From: Rhodoplanes tepidamans
Lineage (GTDB): Bacteria > Pseudomonadota > Alphaproteobacteria > Rhizobiales > Xanthobacteraceae
Assembly (NCBI RefSeq): GCF_030813915.1
Contig: NZ_JAUSUJ010000013.1
Coordinates: 124,001-188,000 of the forward strand
DNA: 64,000 bases
Direction: 5' to 3'
Positions 27,266 to 36,350 of the stretch are shown piece by piece. The position numbers and the translations under genes are program-made. The notes below the pieces were generated by a model, which made no database searches, was not told the DNA's origin, and saw only the letters and a program-made list of their open reading frames with translations. The stretch's first letter is position 1, and each line of letters starts with the position of its first letter.

Positions 27266-28684
27266 TCAGTCGCGCCGGTAGTCGTCCTCGAGCCGGACGA
27301 TGTCGTCCTCGCCCAGATAGCTGCCGGTCTGCACCTCGATCAGCTCGAGCGGAATCTTGCCCGGGTTGGCGAGGCGGTGGACCGTGCCGATCGGGATGAA
27401 GATCGACTCGTTCTCGTGCACGATCGAGCGCCGGTCGCCGGTCGTCACCTCGGCGGTGCCGCGCACCACCACCCAGTGCTCGGCCCGGTGATAGTGGCGC
27501 TGCAGCGACAGCTGGGCGCCGGGCGACACGACGATGCGCTTCACCTGGTAGCGCTCGCCGCGGTCGAGCGAATCGTAATGGCCCCACGGGCGATGGCACA
27601 GCCGGTGGGCGGTCGCCTCGGCACGGCCCTGCTTCTTGAGCATCGCCACCGCCCCCTTGACGTCCTCGGCGCGCGAGCGCGGCAGCACGAGGACGGCGTC
27701 GGGCGTCGTCACGATGACGAGGTCCTTGACGCCGAGCGCGACGGTGAGCCGGTCCTCGGCGTGGACGATGCAGTCCTGCGCCTCGAGGGTCGCGACCGGG
27801 CCCGACACCACGTTGCCGGCCTCGTCGCGCGGCGCGATGTCGAACACGGCGTCCCACGAGCCGATGTCGGACCAACGGAACCGGCCCTCGATCACGGCGG
27901 TGCGGTCGGTGCGCTCCATGACGGCGTAGTCGATCGACTTCTGCGGCGCCGCCCCGAAGGCGTCGGCGTCGAGCCGCACGAAGCCGAGATCGAGCGACGC
28001 CTTGTCGACCGCGGCGACGACGGCCCGCTCCATCTCGGGCTCGAAGCGGGCGAGCTCGGCGAGCAGCGTCTCGGCGCCGAACAGGAAGTTGCCCGAGTTC
28101 CACAGATAGCCGTCGGTGACGTAGCGGGCCGCGGTCGCGGCGTCCGGCTTCTCGACGAAGGCGTCGACCCGGGCGACCCCGTCGATGCCGAGCGTCTCGC
28201 CCCTGCGGATGTAGCCGTAGCTCGTCTTCGGCGCGCTCGGCAGGATGCCGAAGGTGACGATGCGGCCCGCCTCGGCGGCCGCGAGGCCGGCCGCGCAGGT
28301 CGCCTCGAACACGTCCTGGTCGAGGATGACGTGGTCGGCGGCGATCGCCAGCACCACGGCGTCGGGGTCACGCTTGCGGGCGAGCGCCGCGCCGGCCGCG
28401 ATGGCCGGGCCCGAATCGCGCCGCATCGGCTCCAGCACGACGGTCGCGTCGATGCCGAGCTCCTCGGCCTGGGCCTTGGCGAAGAAGCGGAAGTCGTTCG
28501 CCGTCATGACGATCGGCGGACCGAACAGCTCCGGCGAGGCGACCCGCGCCAGCGCCTGCTGGTAGGTCGAGCGGTCGCCGACCAGCGGCAGGAACTGCTT
28601 CGGCATGGCGTCGCGCGACACCGGCCACAGGCGGGTGCCGGAACCGCCGGCGAGCAGGAGGGGGATGATCTTCGGTCGAGCCAT
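27266..28684 (-). CDS. manC: mannose-1-phosphate guanylyltransferase/mannose-6-phosphate isomerase
   Basis: Bifunctional 472-residue enzyme making GDP-mannose from mannose 1-phosphate. The N-terminal nucleotidyltransferase has 'LLLAGGSGTRLWPVSRDAMP' with the pyrophosphorylase GxGTRLWP motif, and 'FVEKPDAATAARYV'. The C-terminal cupin isomerase has 'QLSLQRHYHRAEHWVVVRG' with its metal-binding His residues. Length fits the AlgA/ManC (CpsB) class. GDP-mannose would feed capsule or O-antigen sugars. It sits between the GT-C-like gene and the divergent gmhB-like fusion. Confidence 0.95.
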   Translation of the reverse strand: MARPKIIPLLLAGGSGTRLWPVSRDAMPKQFLPLVGDRSTYQQALARVASPELFGPPIVMTANDFRFFAKAQAEELGIDATVVLEPMRRDSGPAIAAGAALARKRDPDAVVLAIAADHVILDQDVFEATCAAGLAAAEAGRIVTFGILPSAPKTSYGYIRRGETLGIDGVARVDAFVEKPDAATAARYVTDGYLWNSGNFLFGAETLLAELARFEPEMERAVVAAVDKASLDLGFVRLDADAFGAAPQKSIDYAVMERTDRTAVIEGRFRWSDIGSWDAVFDIAPRDEAGNVVSGPVATLEAQDCIVHAEDRLTVALGVKDLVIVTTPDAVLVLPRSRAEDVKGAVAMLKKQGRAEATAHRLCHRPWGHYDSLDRGERYQVKRIVVSPGAQLSLQRHYHRAEHWVVVRGTAEVTTGDRRSIVHENESIFIPIGTVHRLANPGKIPLELIEVQTGSYLGEDDIVRLEDDYRRD

Positions 28685-28891
28685 CGGAAACCGTGCGGGT
28701 TAGTTCGTACCGGGGCGACGGCGCGTGCGCCGCGAGCGAAGGCGTCCGGGCGGCCGGACCGGAGGGCTTCCCAACGCGCCGGCGACTGCTTAAGGCATTT
28801 TCGGCCGGAACGGAAACGCCGCGCGCCGACGTGGTGAACCGCCCGGCCGGCGCCGCGCCGGCGGGCGCCGCCCGCCCGACCCGTGGACCGC

Positions 28892-28937
28892 CGTCTCTGG
28901 ACCGTCATCTCTGGATCGTCATCTCTGGATCGTCATG
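28892..28937 (+). repeat. 14-bp tandem repeat running into a start codon
   Basis: Two exact copies of CGTCATCTCTGGAT (28903-28916 and 28917-28930) follow a shortened variant (28892-28902) and precede a partial copy (CGTCATG) that contains the ATG of the gmhB-like fusion. There is no ordinary ribosome-binding site in the repeat, so copy number could change translation of the gene. Confidence 0.7.
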
Positions 28938-30200
28938 CGTGCTCTCGTCCTGGCCGATCGTCCGGCCCCCGGCGGCCCCGCCGGAGCCGCCCTGCTGCGG
29001 CCGGTGGCCGGCGTCCCGCTGCTTCTCCGCCAGATGCGTGCGCTCGCCGGCGCCGGCGTCCGCCGGCTGGCGGTCGCCGCGGACGGGCCGGAGGCGCCGG
29101 CGATCGCCGAGCTCGCGGCCGGCGAGGCGGCGGCGCTCGGCCTGACGCTCGACCGGGCCCCCGGCGAGGACGGCGCGCCGGTCCTGGTGGTCGACGGGCC
29201 GGTGCTGTTCGATCTCGACCTCGCCCGGCTCGCCGCGGCCCATGCGGCGCACGCGGCCGCCCTCACCGTGGTGGCGCAGCCGACCCTGCGGCCGCGGGAG
29301 AGCGATCTCCTGGCCGAGCGCGACGGCCGCCTCGCCGCCGTGTTCCCGAAGGACCGGCCGGACCCGCAGGACCAGCGCAACCTGTCGCCCGCCGGCCTGT
29401 GGCTCGCCGGACCCGGCGCCCTGCCCGGCCGCGGAGGCGAGCCCTGGCGTGACCTCTGCCGCGACGTGGTGCCGGCCCTGCTGGCCGCCGGCCGCCCGGT
29501 GGCGGTCCATCGGACCACCGAATACCTCGCCCGGGTCGACGCCGCCGCCGCCCGCGCCGCGGCCGAGCGGGATCTGGCCGCCGGCCGCCCCGAGGCGCTG
29601 CGCCTCGCGCATCGCCGCCCGGCCCTGCTGGTCGACGTCGACGGCGTCCTCAACCACGATCCCGGCCCGCAGGGCACGCTGGCGCCCGACGACATCGTGA
29701 TGGTGGACGGCGCCGGGGCGGCGCTCGCCCGCGCCCGCGCCGCCGGCTTCGTCATCGCCGCCATCACCAACCGGGCCCAGGTGGCGCGCGGCGACGTCTC
29801 GTTCGAGGCGCTCGACCGCATCCTCGGCCGGCTGGAGGCGCTGCTCGCCGCCGATGGCGGATACCTCGACCACATCTATGTGTGCCCGCACCACCCCGGG
29901 CCCTTCCCGCATGGCGGGGTGCCGGAGCTGGTCCGCGCCTGCGAGTGCCGCAAGCCCGGCACGCTGCTGTTCCGCCGTGCCTTCGCCGAGCTGCCGATCG
30001 ATCCGGGGCGCGCCTGCATGGTCGGTGACAGCACCCGCGACATCATGGCGGCGCACGCCGTCGGCATCCCGGGCTACGGGGTGATGACCGGTCACGGCTG
30101 CCGCGACACCGGCCGGGCCCGCGACGGCCTCGACGGCACCCCGGACCGCATGTTCGCCGACATCGGCGCCGCCGTGGACGTCGTGCTGGCCCAGGCCTGA
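28935..30200 (+). CDS. GmhB-like HAD phosphatase fused to degenerate nucleotidyltransferase domain
   Basis: A 421-residue fusion. Residues 1-225 look like a sugar-nucleotidyltransferase fold ('PVAGVPLLLRQMRALAGAGV') but lack the GxGTR nucleotide loop, so this half is probably inactive or regulatory. Residues 228-410 are a HAD-IIIA phosphatase of the GmhB type: 'DVDGVLN' (nucleophile D234, D236), 'ITNRAQVARG', a zinc site C317/H319/C336/C338 and 'CRKPGTLLF', then 'MVGDSTRDI'. GmhB removes the C7 phosphate of heptose 1,7-bisphosphate between the two HldE steps. It would be the only gmhB in the cluster. The start codon lies in a tandem repeat. Confidence 0.82.
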   Translation: MRALVLADRPAPGGPAGAALLRPVAGVPLLLRQMRALAGAGVRRLAVAADGPEAPAIAELAAGEAAALGLTLDRAPGEDGAPVLVVDGPVLFDLDLARLAAAHAAHAAALTVVAQPTLRPRESDLLAERDGRLAAVFPKDRPDPQDQRNLSPAGLWLAGPGALPGRGGEPWRDLCRDVVPALLAAGRPVAVHRTTEYLARVDAAAARAAAERDLAAGRPEALRLAHRRPALLVDVDGVLNHDPGPQGTLAPDDIVMVDGAGAALARARAAGFVIAAITNRAQVARGDVSFEALDRILGRLEALLAADGGYLDHIYVCPHHPGPFPHGGVPELVRACECRKPGTLLFRRAFAELPIDPGRACMVGDSTRDIMAAHAVGIPGYGVMTGHGCRDTGRARDGLDGTPDRMFADIGAAVDVVLAQA

Positions 30201-30258
30201 CGCCGCCGCATCGCAGCCATGGCCTTGCGCCGCGCCGGCGGCCGCCTAGTCTGTCGGC

Positions 30259-30876
30259 ATGAGCGATGTGCATTTCTTCGAGCCGGGCCGCGGCCACGGC
30301 CTGAGCCACGATCCGTTCAAGGCCATCGTGGCGCCCCGCCCGATCGGCTGGATCTCCACCCTCGGCGCCGACGGCGTGGCGAACCTCGCCCCCTACAGCT
30401 TCTTCAACGCGGTGTCCGACAAGCCGCCGATGATCGCGTTCTCGTCGGCGGGGCGGAAGCACAGCCTGGCCAACGCCGAGGCGACCGGCGAGTTCGTCTG
30501 GAGCATGGCGACGCGCGCCCTCGCCGAGCCGATGAACGCCTCCTCGGCGACCGTGCCGGCCGACGTCGACGAGTTCGTGCTCGCCGGCCTCGACCCCGCG
30601 CCGAGCCGGCTCGTCAAGCCGCCGCGGGTCGCGGCGTCGCCCGCCGCACTCGAATGCCGGGTGCTGCAGATCGTCGAGCTGAAGGACCTCGCCGGCACCT
30701 CGGCCGACCACTGGCTGGTGATCGGCCAGGTGGTCGGCGTCCACATCCGCCGCGCGTTCATCCGCGACGGCCTGTTCGACACCGGCGCGGCGCATCCGAT
30801 CATGCGGGCCGGCTACCGCGACCATTATTTCGAGGCGACCCCGGAGACGCTGTTCCGGATGACGCGGCCGGGGTGA
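30259..30876 (+). CDS. flavin reductase family protein
   Basis: A 205-residue FMN-binding split-barrel protein. The N-terminal 'AIVAPRPIGWISTLGADGVA' and 'NLAPYSFFNAVSDKPPMIAF' blocks are the flavin-binding core of the flavin-reductase/DIM6-NTAB family, and 'GEFVWSMATRALAEPMNASS' follows. It is probably an NAD(P)H-dependent FMN reductase or a flavin-dependent oxidoreductase partner. No monooxygenase partner is adjacent, so its role is unknown. It appears unrelated to its glycan-cluster neighbours. Confidence 0.85.
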   Translation: MSDVHFFEPGRGHGLSHDPFKAIVAPRPIGWISTLGADGVANLAPYSFFNAVSDKPPMIAFSSAGRKHSLANAEATGEFVWSMATRALAEPMNASSATVPADVDEFVLAGLDPAPSRLVKPPRVAASPAALECRVLQIVELKDLAGTSADHWLVIGQVVGVHIRRAFIRDGLFDTGAAHPIMRAGYRDHYFEATPETLFRMTRPG

Positions 30877-30884
30877 GCTGTTTG

Positions 30885-30987
30885 GTCATTCCGGGGCGCG
30901 CCGCAGGCGCGAAGCCGGAATCCAACCACCGGCTCTGCACTCTCGGCTGGATTCCGGGTTCGGCGCTGCGCGCCGCCCCGGAATGAC
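30885..30987. repeat. dispersed palindromic element, copy 2
   Basis: Same outer arms as copy 1 (GTCATTCCGGGGCGC and GCCCCGGAATGAC) with inner arms GGAATCCA and TGGATTCC. It starts 8 nt past the flavin-reductase stop and ends 9 nt before the convergent hldE stop. Confidence 0.8.
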
Positions 30988-30996
30988 CGACAGAAA

Positions 30997-32511
30997 CTAC
31001 CGCGGCATCGCGTCGGGCACGGCGGGGCCGCCGGCCCGCTCGGGCGCCTGCCCGGACTTCTTGAGGATGCCGGTGGTCGAGTGGCCCGGCACGATGTCGA
31101 CCAGCACCACCTCGCCGCCGTCCGCCTCGACGATCTCGTGGCCGACCACCTGGTCGACCCGGTAGTCGGAGCCCTTCACCAGCACGGCGGGGCGCAGCCG
31201 GCGGATCAGCTCGATCGGCGTGTCCTCCTCGAACACGGCGACGAGGTCGACCGCCTCCAGCGCGGCCAGCACGTCGGCGCGCGCCGCCACGTCCTGGATC
31301 GGCCGCCCCTCGCCCTTGAGGCGCTTCACCGAGGCGTCGCTGTTGAGCCCGACCACCAGCCGGTCGCAGGCGGCACGCGCCCGGCTCAGCACCCGCACGT
31401 GGCCCGGGTGGAGAATGTCGAAGCAGCCGTTGGTGAAGCCGATGCGCAGCCCCTGCGCCCGCCACGCCGCGACCCGCTCGGCCAGCACCGCGTCGTCGAA
31501 GACGATCTTCTCCTCCGAGGCGAGCGCCGCGGCGGGCAGCAGCTGCGAGCGCAGCTCGAGCGCCGAGACCGTCGCGGTGCCGCGCTTGCCGACCACCACG
31601 GCGGCGGCCGCGTTGGCCATCCGCATCGCCGCCTCGAAGCCCGACTCGGCGGCCAGCATCAGGGCCAGCACGGCGACCACGGTGTCGCCGGCGCCCGACA
31701 CGTCGCGCACCCGCACCGGGTTCGCCGGCACGTGCACGGGCGGACGGAGCGCCTGCTTCAGCAGCATGCCCTCCTCGCTCAGCGTGACGAGCAGCGCGTC
31801 GCTCTCGGCGGCACGGCGCAGCTCCTCGGCCGCCTCGGCGACGTCCTCGAGCCCGCCGAGCGGCCGCCGCGACGCCTCGCCGAGCTCCTTGCGGTTCGGC
31901 GTGATCAGGGTGGCGCCGCGATAGACCGAGAAGTCGCGCCCCTTGGGGTCGACCACCACGGGCTTGCCCAGCGCCCTCGCCCGCTCGATCACGCCGCGCA
32001 CGACGCGCGGGGTGAGCACGCCCTTGGCGTAGTCGGACAGCACCACGGCGCCGGCGGCCGGCAGCGCCGCCTCGACCTCCGCCAGGATCGCGTCCTCGAT
32101 GGCGACCGGCACCGGCGAGACGCGCTCCCAGTCGGCGCGCAGCAGGTGGCTCGAATAGTGCTCGGAGACGAAGCGCAGCTTTCTGATCGTCGGCCGCAGC
32201 GGGTCGACGACGAGCCGCGCGTCGACCCGGCCGTCGCGGCGGGCGAAGGCGGCGCGCAGCGTCTGCCCGGCCTCGTCGTCGCCCACCACGCCGACGAACA
32301 CGCAGGCGGCGCCCAGCGTCGCGATGTTGCAGGCGACGTTGCCGGCGCCGCCGATGATCGTCTCCTCGCGCTTGACCGCGATCACCGGCACGGGCGCCTC
32401 GGGCGACACCCGCGACACCTCGCCGTAGACGAACTGGTCGAGCATCAGGTCGCCGACGCAGATCACGGTCTGCGAGGGGATGCGCGAGAGGAAGACTTCG
32501 AAGTCGAGCAT
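30997..32511 (-). CDS. hldE: bifunctional heptose-7-phosphate kinase/heptose-1-phosphate adenylyltransferase
   Basis: A 504-residue cytoplasmic enzyme carrying out two steps of ADP-heptose synthesis. The N-terminal ribokinase-like domain (1-330) has '[15 protein letters not shown]' and '[19 protein letters not shown]', with the catalytic Asp of the GAGD motif. The C-terminal cytidylyltransferase-like domain has '[18 protein letters not shown]', the HxGH motif, and the KISKS-like end 'HSTTGILKK'. A Pro/Ala-rich tail of about 20 residues follows. Between it and hldD lies a palindromic element, so they may be separate transcripts. Confidence 0.97.
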   Translation of the reverse strand: MLDFEVFLSRIPSQTVICVGDLMLDQFVYGEVSRVSPEAPVPVIAVKREETIIGGAGNVACNIATLGAACVFVGVVGDDEAGQTLRAAFARRDGRVDARLVVDPLRPTIRKLRFVSEHYSSHLLRADWERVSPVPVAIEDAILAEVEAALPAAGAVVLSDYAKGVLTPRVVRGVIERARALGKPVVVDPKGRDFSVYRGATLITPNRKELGEASRRPLGGLEDVAEAAEELRRAAESDALLVTLSEEGMLLKQALRPPVHVPANPVRVRDVSGAGDTVVAVLALMLAAESGFEAAMRMANAAAAVVVGKRGTATVSALELRSQLLPAAALASEEKIVFDDAVLAERVAAWRAQGLRIGFTNGCFDILHPGHVRVLSRARAACDRLVVGLNSDASVKRLKGEGRPIQDVAARADVLAALEAVDLVAVFEEDTPIELIRRLRPAVLVKGSDYRVDQVVGHEIVEADGGEVVLVDIVPGHSTTGILKKSGQAPERAGGPAVPDAMPR

Positions 32512-32535
32512 GGGTCTGTCCCGAACCTCGCCACC

Positions 32536-32638
32536 GTCATTCCGGGGCGGCGCGCAGCGCCGAACCCGGAATCCAGCGGCGAACTCTGCATGCGTCGCTG
32601 GATTCCGGGTTCGCACCTGCGGTGCGCCCCGGAATGAC
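32536..32638. repeat. dispersed palindromic element, copy 3
   Basis: Outer arms GTCATTCCGGGGCG and CGCCCCGGAATGAC with a long inner inverted repeat (AACCCGGAATCCAGC with GCTGGATTCCGGGTT). Unlike copies 1 and 2 it lies between two co-directional genes, hldD (upstream) and hldE (downstream). Confidence 0.8.
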
Positions 32639-32655
32639 GACGGAGACGATCGGCC

Positions 32656-33636
32656 TCACCTGTACCGGTCCGCCCGGTCGAGGAAGCCGGTCACGTAGCG
32701 GCCGACGGCGTCCTCCAGCCGGGTGAAGCCGCCGTTGTACCCGGCACGCCGCAGCTTCTCGACCGAGCTCCGGGTGAAGTACTGGTACTGGTCGCGGATG
32801 GACAGGGGCATGTCCACGTATTCGATGTTGGCCGGCCTGCCGAGCGCCGCGAAGGCGGCCGTGATCAGCTCGCGGAAGCTCCGCGCCTCGCCGGTGCCGA
32901 CGTTGAAGATCCCCGACACGGTCGGCGTGTCGAGGAACCAGCGCAGCACCGCCACGGCGTCGTCGACGCAGATGAAGTCGCGCCGCTGGTCGCCGTCGGC
33001 GATGCCGTCGCGATGCGACTTGAACAGCGTGACGGTGCGATCGGCCTTCACGTCGTCGAAGCGCTTGGCGACCAGGCTCGCCATCTCGCCCTTGTGGTAC
33101 TCGTTGGGGCCGAACACGTTGAAGAACTTCAGCCCGACCCATTGCGGCGGCAGCGCCTCGCCGCGCGCCTGCCGGTTCTTCAGGGCGAGGTCGAACAGGT
33201 GCTTGCTCCAGCCGTAGAGATTGAGCGGCCGCAGCCGGCGCAGCGCCTCCAGGCTCTCGTCGTCGACGAAGCCGCCGTCGCCGTTGCCGTAGGTCGCGGC
33301 CGACGAGGCGTAGACGAACGGCGTGCGGTTCGCCGTGCACCAGTCGAGCAGGCGCAGCGACAGGCGGAAGTTCGACTCCATCACCTCGTCGCCGTCGCGG
33401 GCCGTGGTGTCGGAGTTGGCGCCCATGTGGATGACCGCGTCGAGCCGGCGGCCGTCCAGCCAGCGCGCCAGATCCTCGGGCGGCACGAAGTCGGCGATCT
33501 CGCGCTTCGCCAGGTTCTTCCACTTGGCGTCGCAGCCGAGCCGGTCGTTCACCACCACGTCGGTGCGGCCGGCCTCGTTGAGGCTCGCCACCACGTTGGA
33601 GCCGATGAACCCCGCTCCCCCCGTCACCAGAAACAT
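32656..33636 (-). CDS. hldD: ADP-glyceromanno-heptose 6-epimerase
   Basis: Last step of ADP-L-glycero-D-manno-heptose synthesis. The 326-residue extended SDR has the N-terminal 'MFLVTGGAGFIGSNVVASLN' NADP motif, 'VYASSAATYGNGDGGFVDDE' with the catalytic Ser, 'LYGWSKHLFDLAL' with YxxxK, and 'FNVFGPNEYHKGEMASLVAK', which is specific to HldD. Length and motifs match E. coli RfaD closely. It precedes hldE on the same strand and is divergent from the heptosyltransferase gene. Confidence 0.96.
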   Translation of the reverse strand: MFLVTGGAGFIGSNVVASLNEAGRTDVVVNDRLGCDAKWKNLAKREIADFVPPEDLARWLDGRRLDAVIHMGANSDTTARDGDEVMESNFRLSLRLLDWCTANRTPFVYASSAATYGNGDGGFVDDESLEALRRLRPLNLYGWSKHLFDLALKNRQARGEALPPQWVGLKFFNVFGPNEYHKGEMASLVAKRFDDVKADRTVTLFKSHRDGIADGDQRRDFICVDDAVAVLRWFLDTPTVSGIFNVGTGEARSFRELITAAFAALGRPANIEYVDMPLSIRDQYQYFTRSSVEKLRRAGYNGGFTRLEDAVGRYVTGFLDRADRYR

Positions 33637-33790
33637 CGTTCCGCGTCCCGTCCCGGCTCGGCCCGCGCGGCCGGCCGGGTTCCCTAGCCCTGCCGCACAC
33701 CGTTGTGCAACACGGTATTTTTCGACGGTTCGGCGACCCGCCGGGCCGCCTCTGGACTTCCGGGCCGCGCCGGGCTAGCGCCTCCCACGC

Positions 33791-34861
33791 ATGACGCCGC
33801 CGGTCGCCCCCTCCCCGAGCCCCGCCCCCGCCCGCACCGGCGGGCCGCCGCTGCTCATCGTCCCCTACATGTGGATCGGCGACTTCGTCCGCTGCCACAG
33901 CGTGGTGCGCGTCCTGAAGGCGCAGGACCCGGAGCGGCCGGTCGACGTGCTCACCACCGCCATGGTTGCGCCATTGCTCGACTACATGCCGGGCGTGCGC
34001 AAGGGCATCGTCTGGGATCTGCCGCGCGGCCGGCTCGCCTACGCCGAGCACCGGGCGCTGGCGGCGCGGCTGAGGCCGGAGGGCTACGGCCGGGCGCTGA
34101 TCATGTCGCGCAAGTGGAAGGCGGCGCTGGCGCCGTTTCTCGCCGGCATCCCGGTCCGCACGGGCCTCCTGGGCGAGATGCGGTTCGGCATCGTCAACGA
34201 CCTGCGCTTCGGCGAGAAGCGGCTGCCCCGCATGATCGACCAGTGCGCCGTGCTCGCCCTGCCGAAGGGCGCCGCGCGGCCGGCCGAATGGCCGGTGCCC
34301 GAGCTGGTCGTCCCTCCCGCCGAGATCGCCGCCTGGCGCAGCCGCATGGGGCTCGGGAGCGGCCGGCCGGTGGCGGCGCTCGCGCCCGGCGCGGTCGGCC
34401 CGTCGAAGCGCTGGCCGTCCGGGTCGTACGGCGCGGTGGCGAAGGCGCTGGCCGCCGAGGGCTTCGACGTCTGGGTGCTGGGCGGTCCCGGCGAGGCGCC
34501 GCTGGCGGCGGAGATCGCCGGCCTCGGCGGCGCGCGGGTGCGCGACCTCACCGGTCCGGATCTGCGTAACGCCATTCTCGGGCTCGCCGCCGCCGACGTC
34601 GCGGTGTCGAACGACTCGGGCCTGCTGCACGTGTCGGCCGCGATCGGCACGCCGACCGTGGGCATCTTCGGCCCGACCAGCGCCTGGCACTGGGCCCCGC
34701 TCAACCCGATCGCCGCCACCATCGAGACCACCACCGTGGTGCCGTGCCGGCCCTGCCACAAGCCGACCTGCCGGATGGGCCATCACGCCTGCATGCGCGA
34801 CATCCCGGCCGCGACCGTGCTCGACGCCGCGCGCCGCGCCGTCCGCACCGTCTCGGCCTGA
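33791..34861 (+). CDS. waaF: glycosyltransferase family 9, ADP-heptose:LPS heptosyltransferase II-like
   Basis: A 356-residue GT-B enzyme transferring heptose to the lipopolysaccharide core on the cytoplasmic face. After a Pro-rich leader come 'LLIVPYMWIGDFVRCHSVVRVLKAQDP' type entry residues, 'ALAPGAVGPSKRWP' and 'VSNDSGLLHVSAAIGTPTVG', the ADP-heptose-binding motifs. The C-terminal 'PCRPCHKPTCRMGHHACMRD' Cys-rich block is typical of RfaF/WaaF. Its presence beside hldD and hldE means heptose ends up in an LPS-type core, unusual for some alphaproteobacteria that lack heptose. Confidence 0.93.
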   Translation: MTPPVAPSPSPAPARTGGPPLLIVPYMWIGDFVRCHSVVRVLKAQDPERPVDVLTTAMVAPLLDYMPGVRKGIVWDLPRGRLAYAEHRALAARLRPEGYGRALIMSRKWKAALAPFLAGIPVRTGLLGEMRFGIVNDLRFGEKRLPRMIDQCAVLALPKGAARPAEWPVPELVVPPAEIAAWRSRMGLGSGRPVAALAPGAVGPSKRWPSGSYGAVAKALAAEGFDVWVLGGPGEAPLAAEIAGLGGARVRDLTGPDLRNAILGLAAADVAVSNDSGLLHVSAAIGTPTVGIFGPTSAWHWAPLNPIAATIETTTVVPCRPCHKPTCRMGHHACMRDIPAATVLDAARRAVRTVSA

Positions 34862-35025
34862 TCCGCCGACCCGGGATCGGCGCTCCCCGATTCGGACGGT
34901 GGTCGCACCGCATCCGTGGCGCTCCCGATTCCGCCGGCCGGTGTGGTGCTGTACGACCGTTCCGCTCGTGACGTTTGCCGTCGACCCGCTTCCGCGCGCC
35001 CGGCAACCGCGGAACGGACGTGCCC

Positions 35026-36096
35026 ATGACGTGTCCCGACGGCGCCGTGGCCTGCCGCGTGTCTCCGGATCGCCTCCGCGATTTCGCGAGCGCCGTCCTC
35101 CGCAGCCTCGGCATGGCCGACGACGACGCGGCGCTGTGCGCCGACACGCTGGTGCAGGCGGATCTCTGGGGCCATCAGAGCCACGGCGTGCTGCGCCTGC
35201 CCTGGTACGCGGCGCGGCTGAAGAGCGGCGCCTGCGATCCGCGCGGCCGTCCCGAGATCGTCGTCGACGCCGGCGGCATCGCCGTGATCGACGGCCACGA
35301 CGCCATGGGCCAGGTGGTGACGGCGTTCGGGGCGCGCGAGGCGATCGCCCGCGCCCGGCGGCACGGCATCGCCGCGGTCGCGATGCGCAACTCCAATCAC
35401 TTCGGCACCGCGATGTACTTCACCCTGATGGGGCCGCCGCAGGGGTGCGTCGCGTTCCTCGCAACCAATGCGAGCCCGGCGATGGCGCCCTGGGGCGGAC
35501 GCCGGAAGACGGTGGGCACCAATCCGTGGTCGTGGGCGGCCCCGGCGGGCGACCGGGCGCCCCTCGTGCTCGACATCGCCAACACGGGCGTGGCGCGCGG
35601 CAAGATCTATCTGGCCCGCCAGGAGGGCCGGTCGATCCCGGAGGGCTGGGCCCTCACGGCGGACGGCGCGCCGACCACCGATCCGACCGAGGCGATCGCC
35701 GGCATCATCCTGCCGATGGCGCAGCACAAGGGCTACGGCATCGCGCTGGTGATGGACGTGCTCGCCGGCGTGCTCACCGGCAGCGCCTTCGGGGCGGACG
35801 TGCACGGCCCCTACGAGCCCGGGCAGCGGAGCGGTGCCGGGCACCTGATGATCGCGATCGACATCGCCGCGATCCAGCCGCTCGACGCCTTCACGGCCCG
35901 CATGGGCGAGCTGATCATGTCGCTCCGGCGGGTGCCGACCGCGCAGGGCTTCGACGAGATCCTCTATCCGGGCGAGCTCGAGGCCCGCCGCGACGCCGAG
36001 AACCGGCGGTGCGGCCTCGCCTTGCCGGCCGACACCCGCGCCGACCTCGCGCGGCTCGCCGCCGAGACCGGCCCCGCCGCCGCGCTGCCGTTCTGA
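35026..36096 (+). CDS. malate/L-lactate dehydrogenase (Ldh2) family oxidoreductase
   Basis: A 356-residue NAD(P)-dependent 2-hydroxyacid dehydrogenase of the Ldh2/MDH2 fold. Typical blocks are 'DLWGHQSHGVLRLPWYAARL', 'AMRNSNHFGTAMYFTLM', with the active-site His, 'TNASPAMAPWGGR' and 'MAQHKGYGIALVMDVLAG'. Substrates of the family include malate, lactate, ureidoglycolate and sulfolactate; which one applies is not clear. ATG 35026 is preferred over 34975, which would add a basic leader. The tctCBA transporter follows 254 nt downstream and may import its substrate. Confidence 0.88.
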   Translation: MTCPDGAVACRVSPDRLRDFASAVLRSLGMADDDAALCADTLVQADLWGHQSHGVLRLPWYAARLKSGACDPRGRPEIVVDAGGIAVIDGHDAMGQVVTAFGAREAIARARRHGIAAVAMRNSNHFGTAMYFTLMGPPQGCVAFLATNASPAMAPWGGRRKTVGTNPWSWAAPAGDRAPLVLDIANTGVARGKIYLARQEGRSIPEGWALTADGAPTTDPTEAIAGIILPMAQHKGYGIALVMDVLAGVLTGSAFGADVHGPYEPGQRSGAGHLMIAIDIAAIQPLDAFTARMGELIMSLRRVPTAQGFDEILYPGELEARRDAENRRCGLALPADTRADLARLAAETGPAAALPF

Positions 36097-36350
36097 CGAG
36101 ATGCCCCGGATGCTGATCACGACCGACCGACGCCGTCACGGACGCTTTCGCAGATGCGAAGACGAGCATGACGGCACCGCGGTCGCGCACCGCCACACGG
36201 CGCGCGGACGTAAGGTCCGCGTAAGGATCGCGGGGCCCGTGCCATCCGGGCCTCACGACCGCTTGACGAAAGCCCGGTCCTGCTTCAACGGAGCTGACGG
36301 CGGCTAGACGCCGCGTGCTCCAGCCATCGCCGCTGGAAAGGAAACCACCC

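Noticed and set aside
25928-28837. 969-residue plus-strand frame across the GT-C-like and manC genes
   Set aside because: Antisense shadow; the minus-strand genes carry clear motifs.
36101-36307. 68-residue ORF between the Ldh-family gene and tctC
   Set aside because: No ribosome-binding site and Arg/His-rich, low-complexity translation typical of GC-rich intergenic frames.
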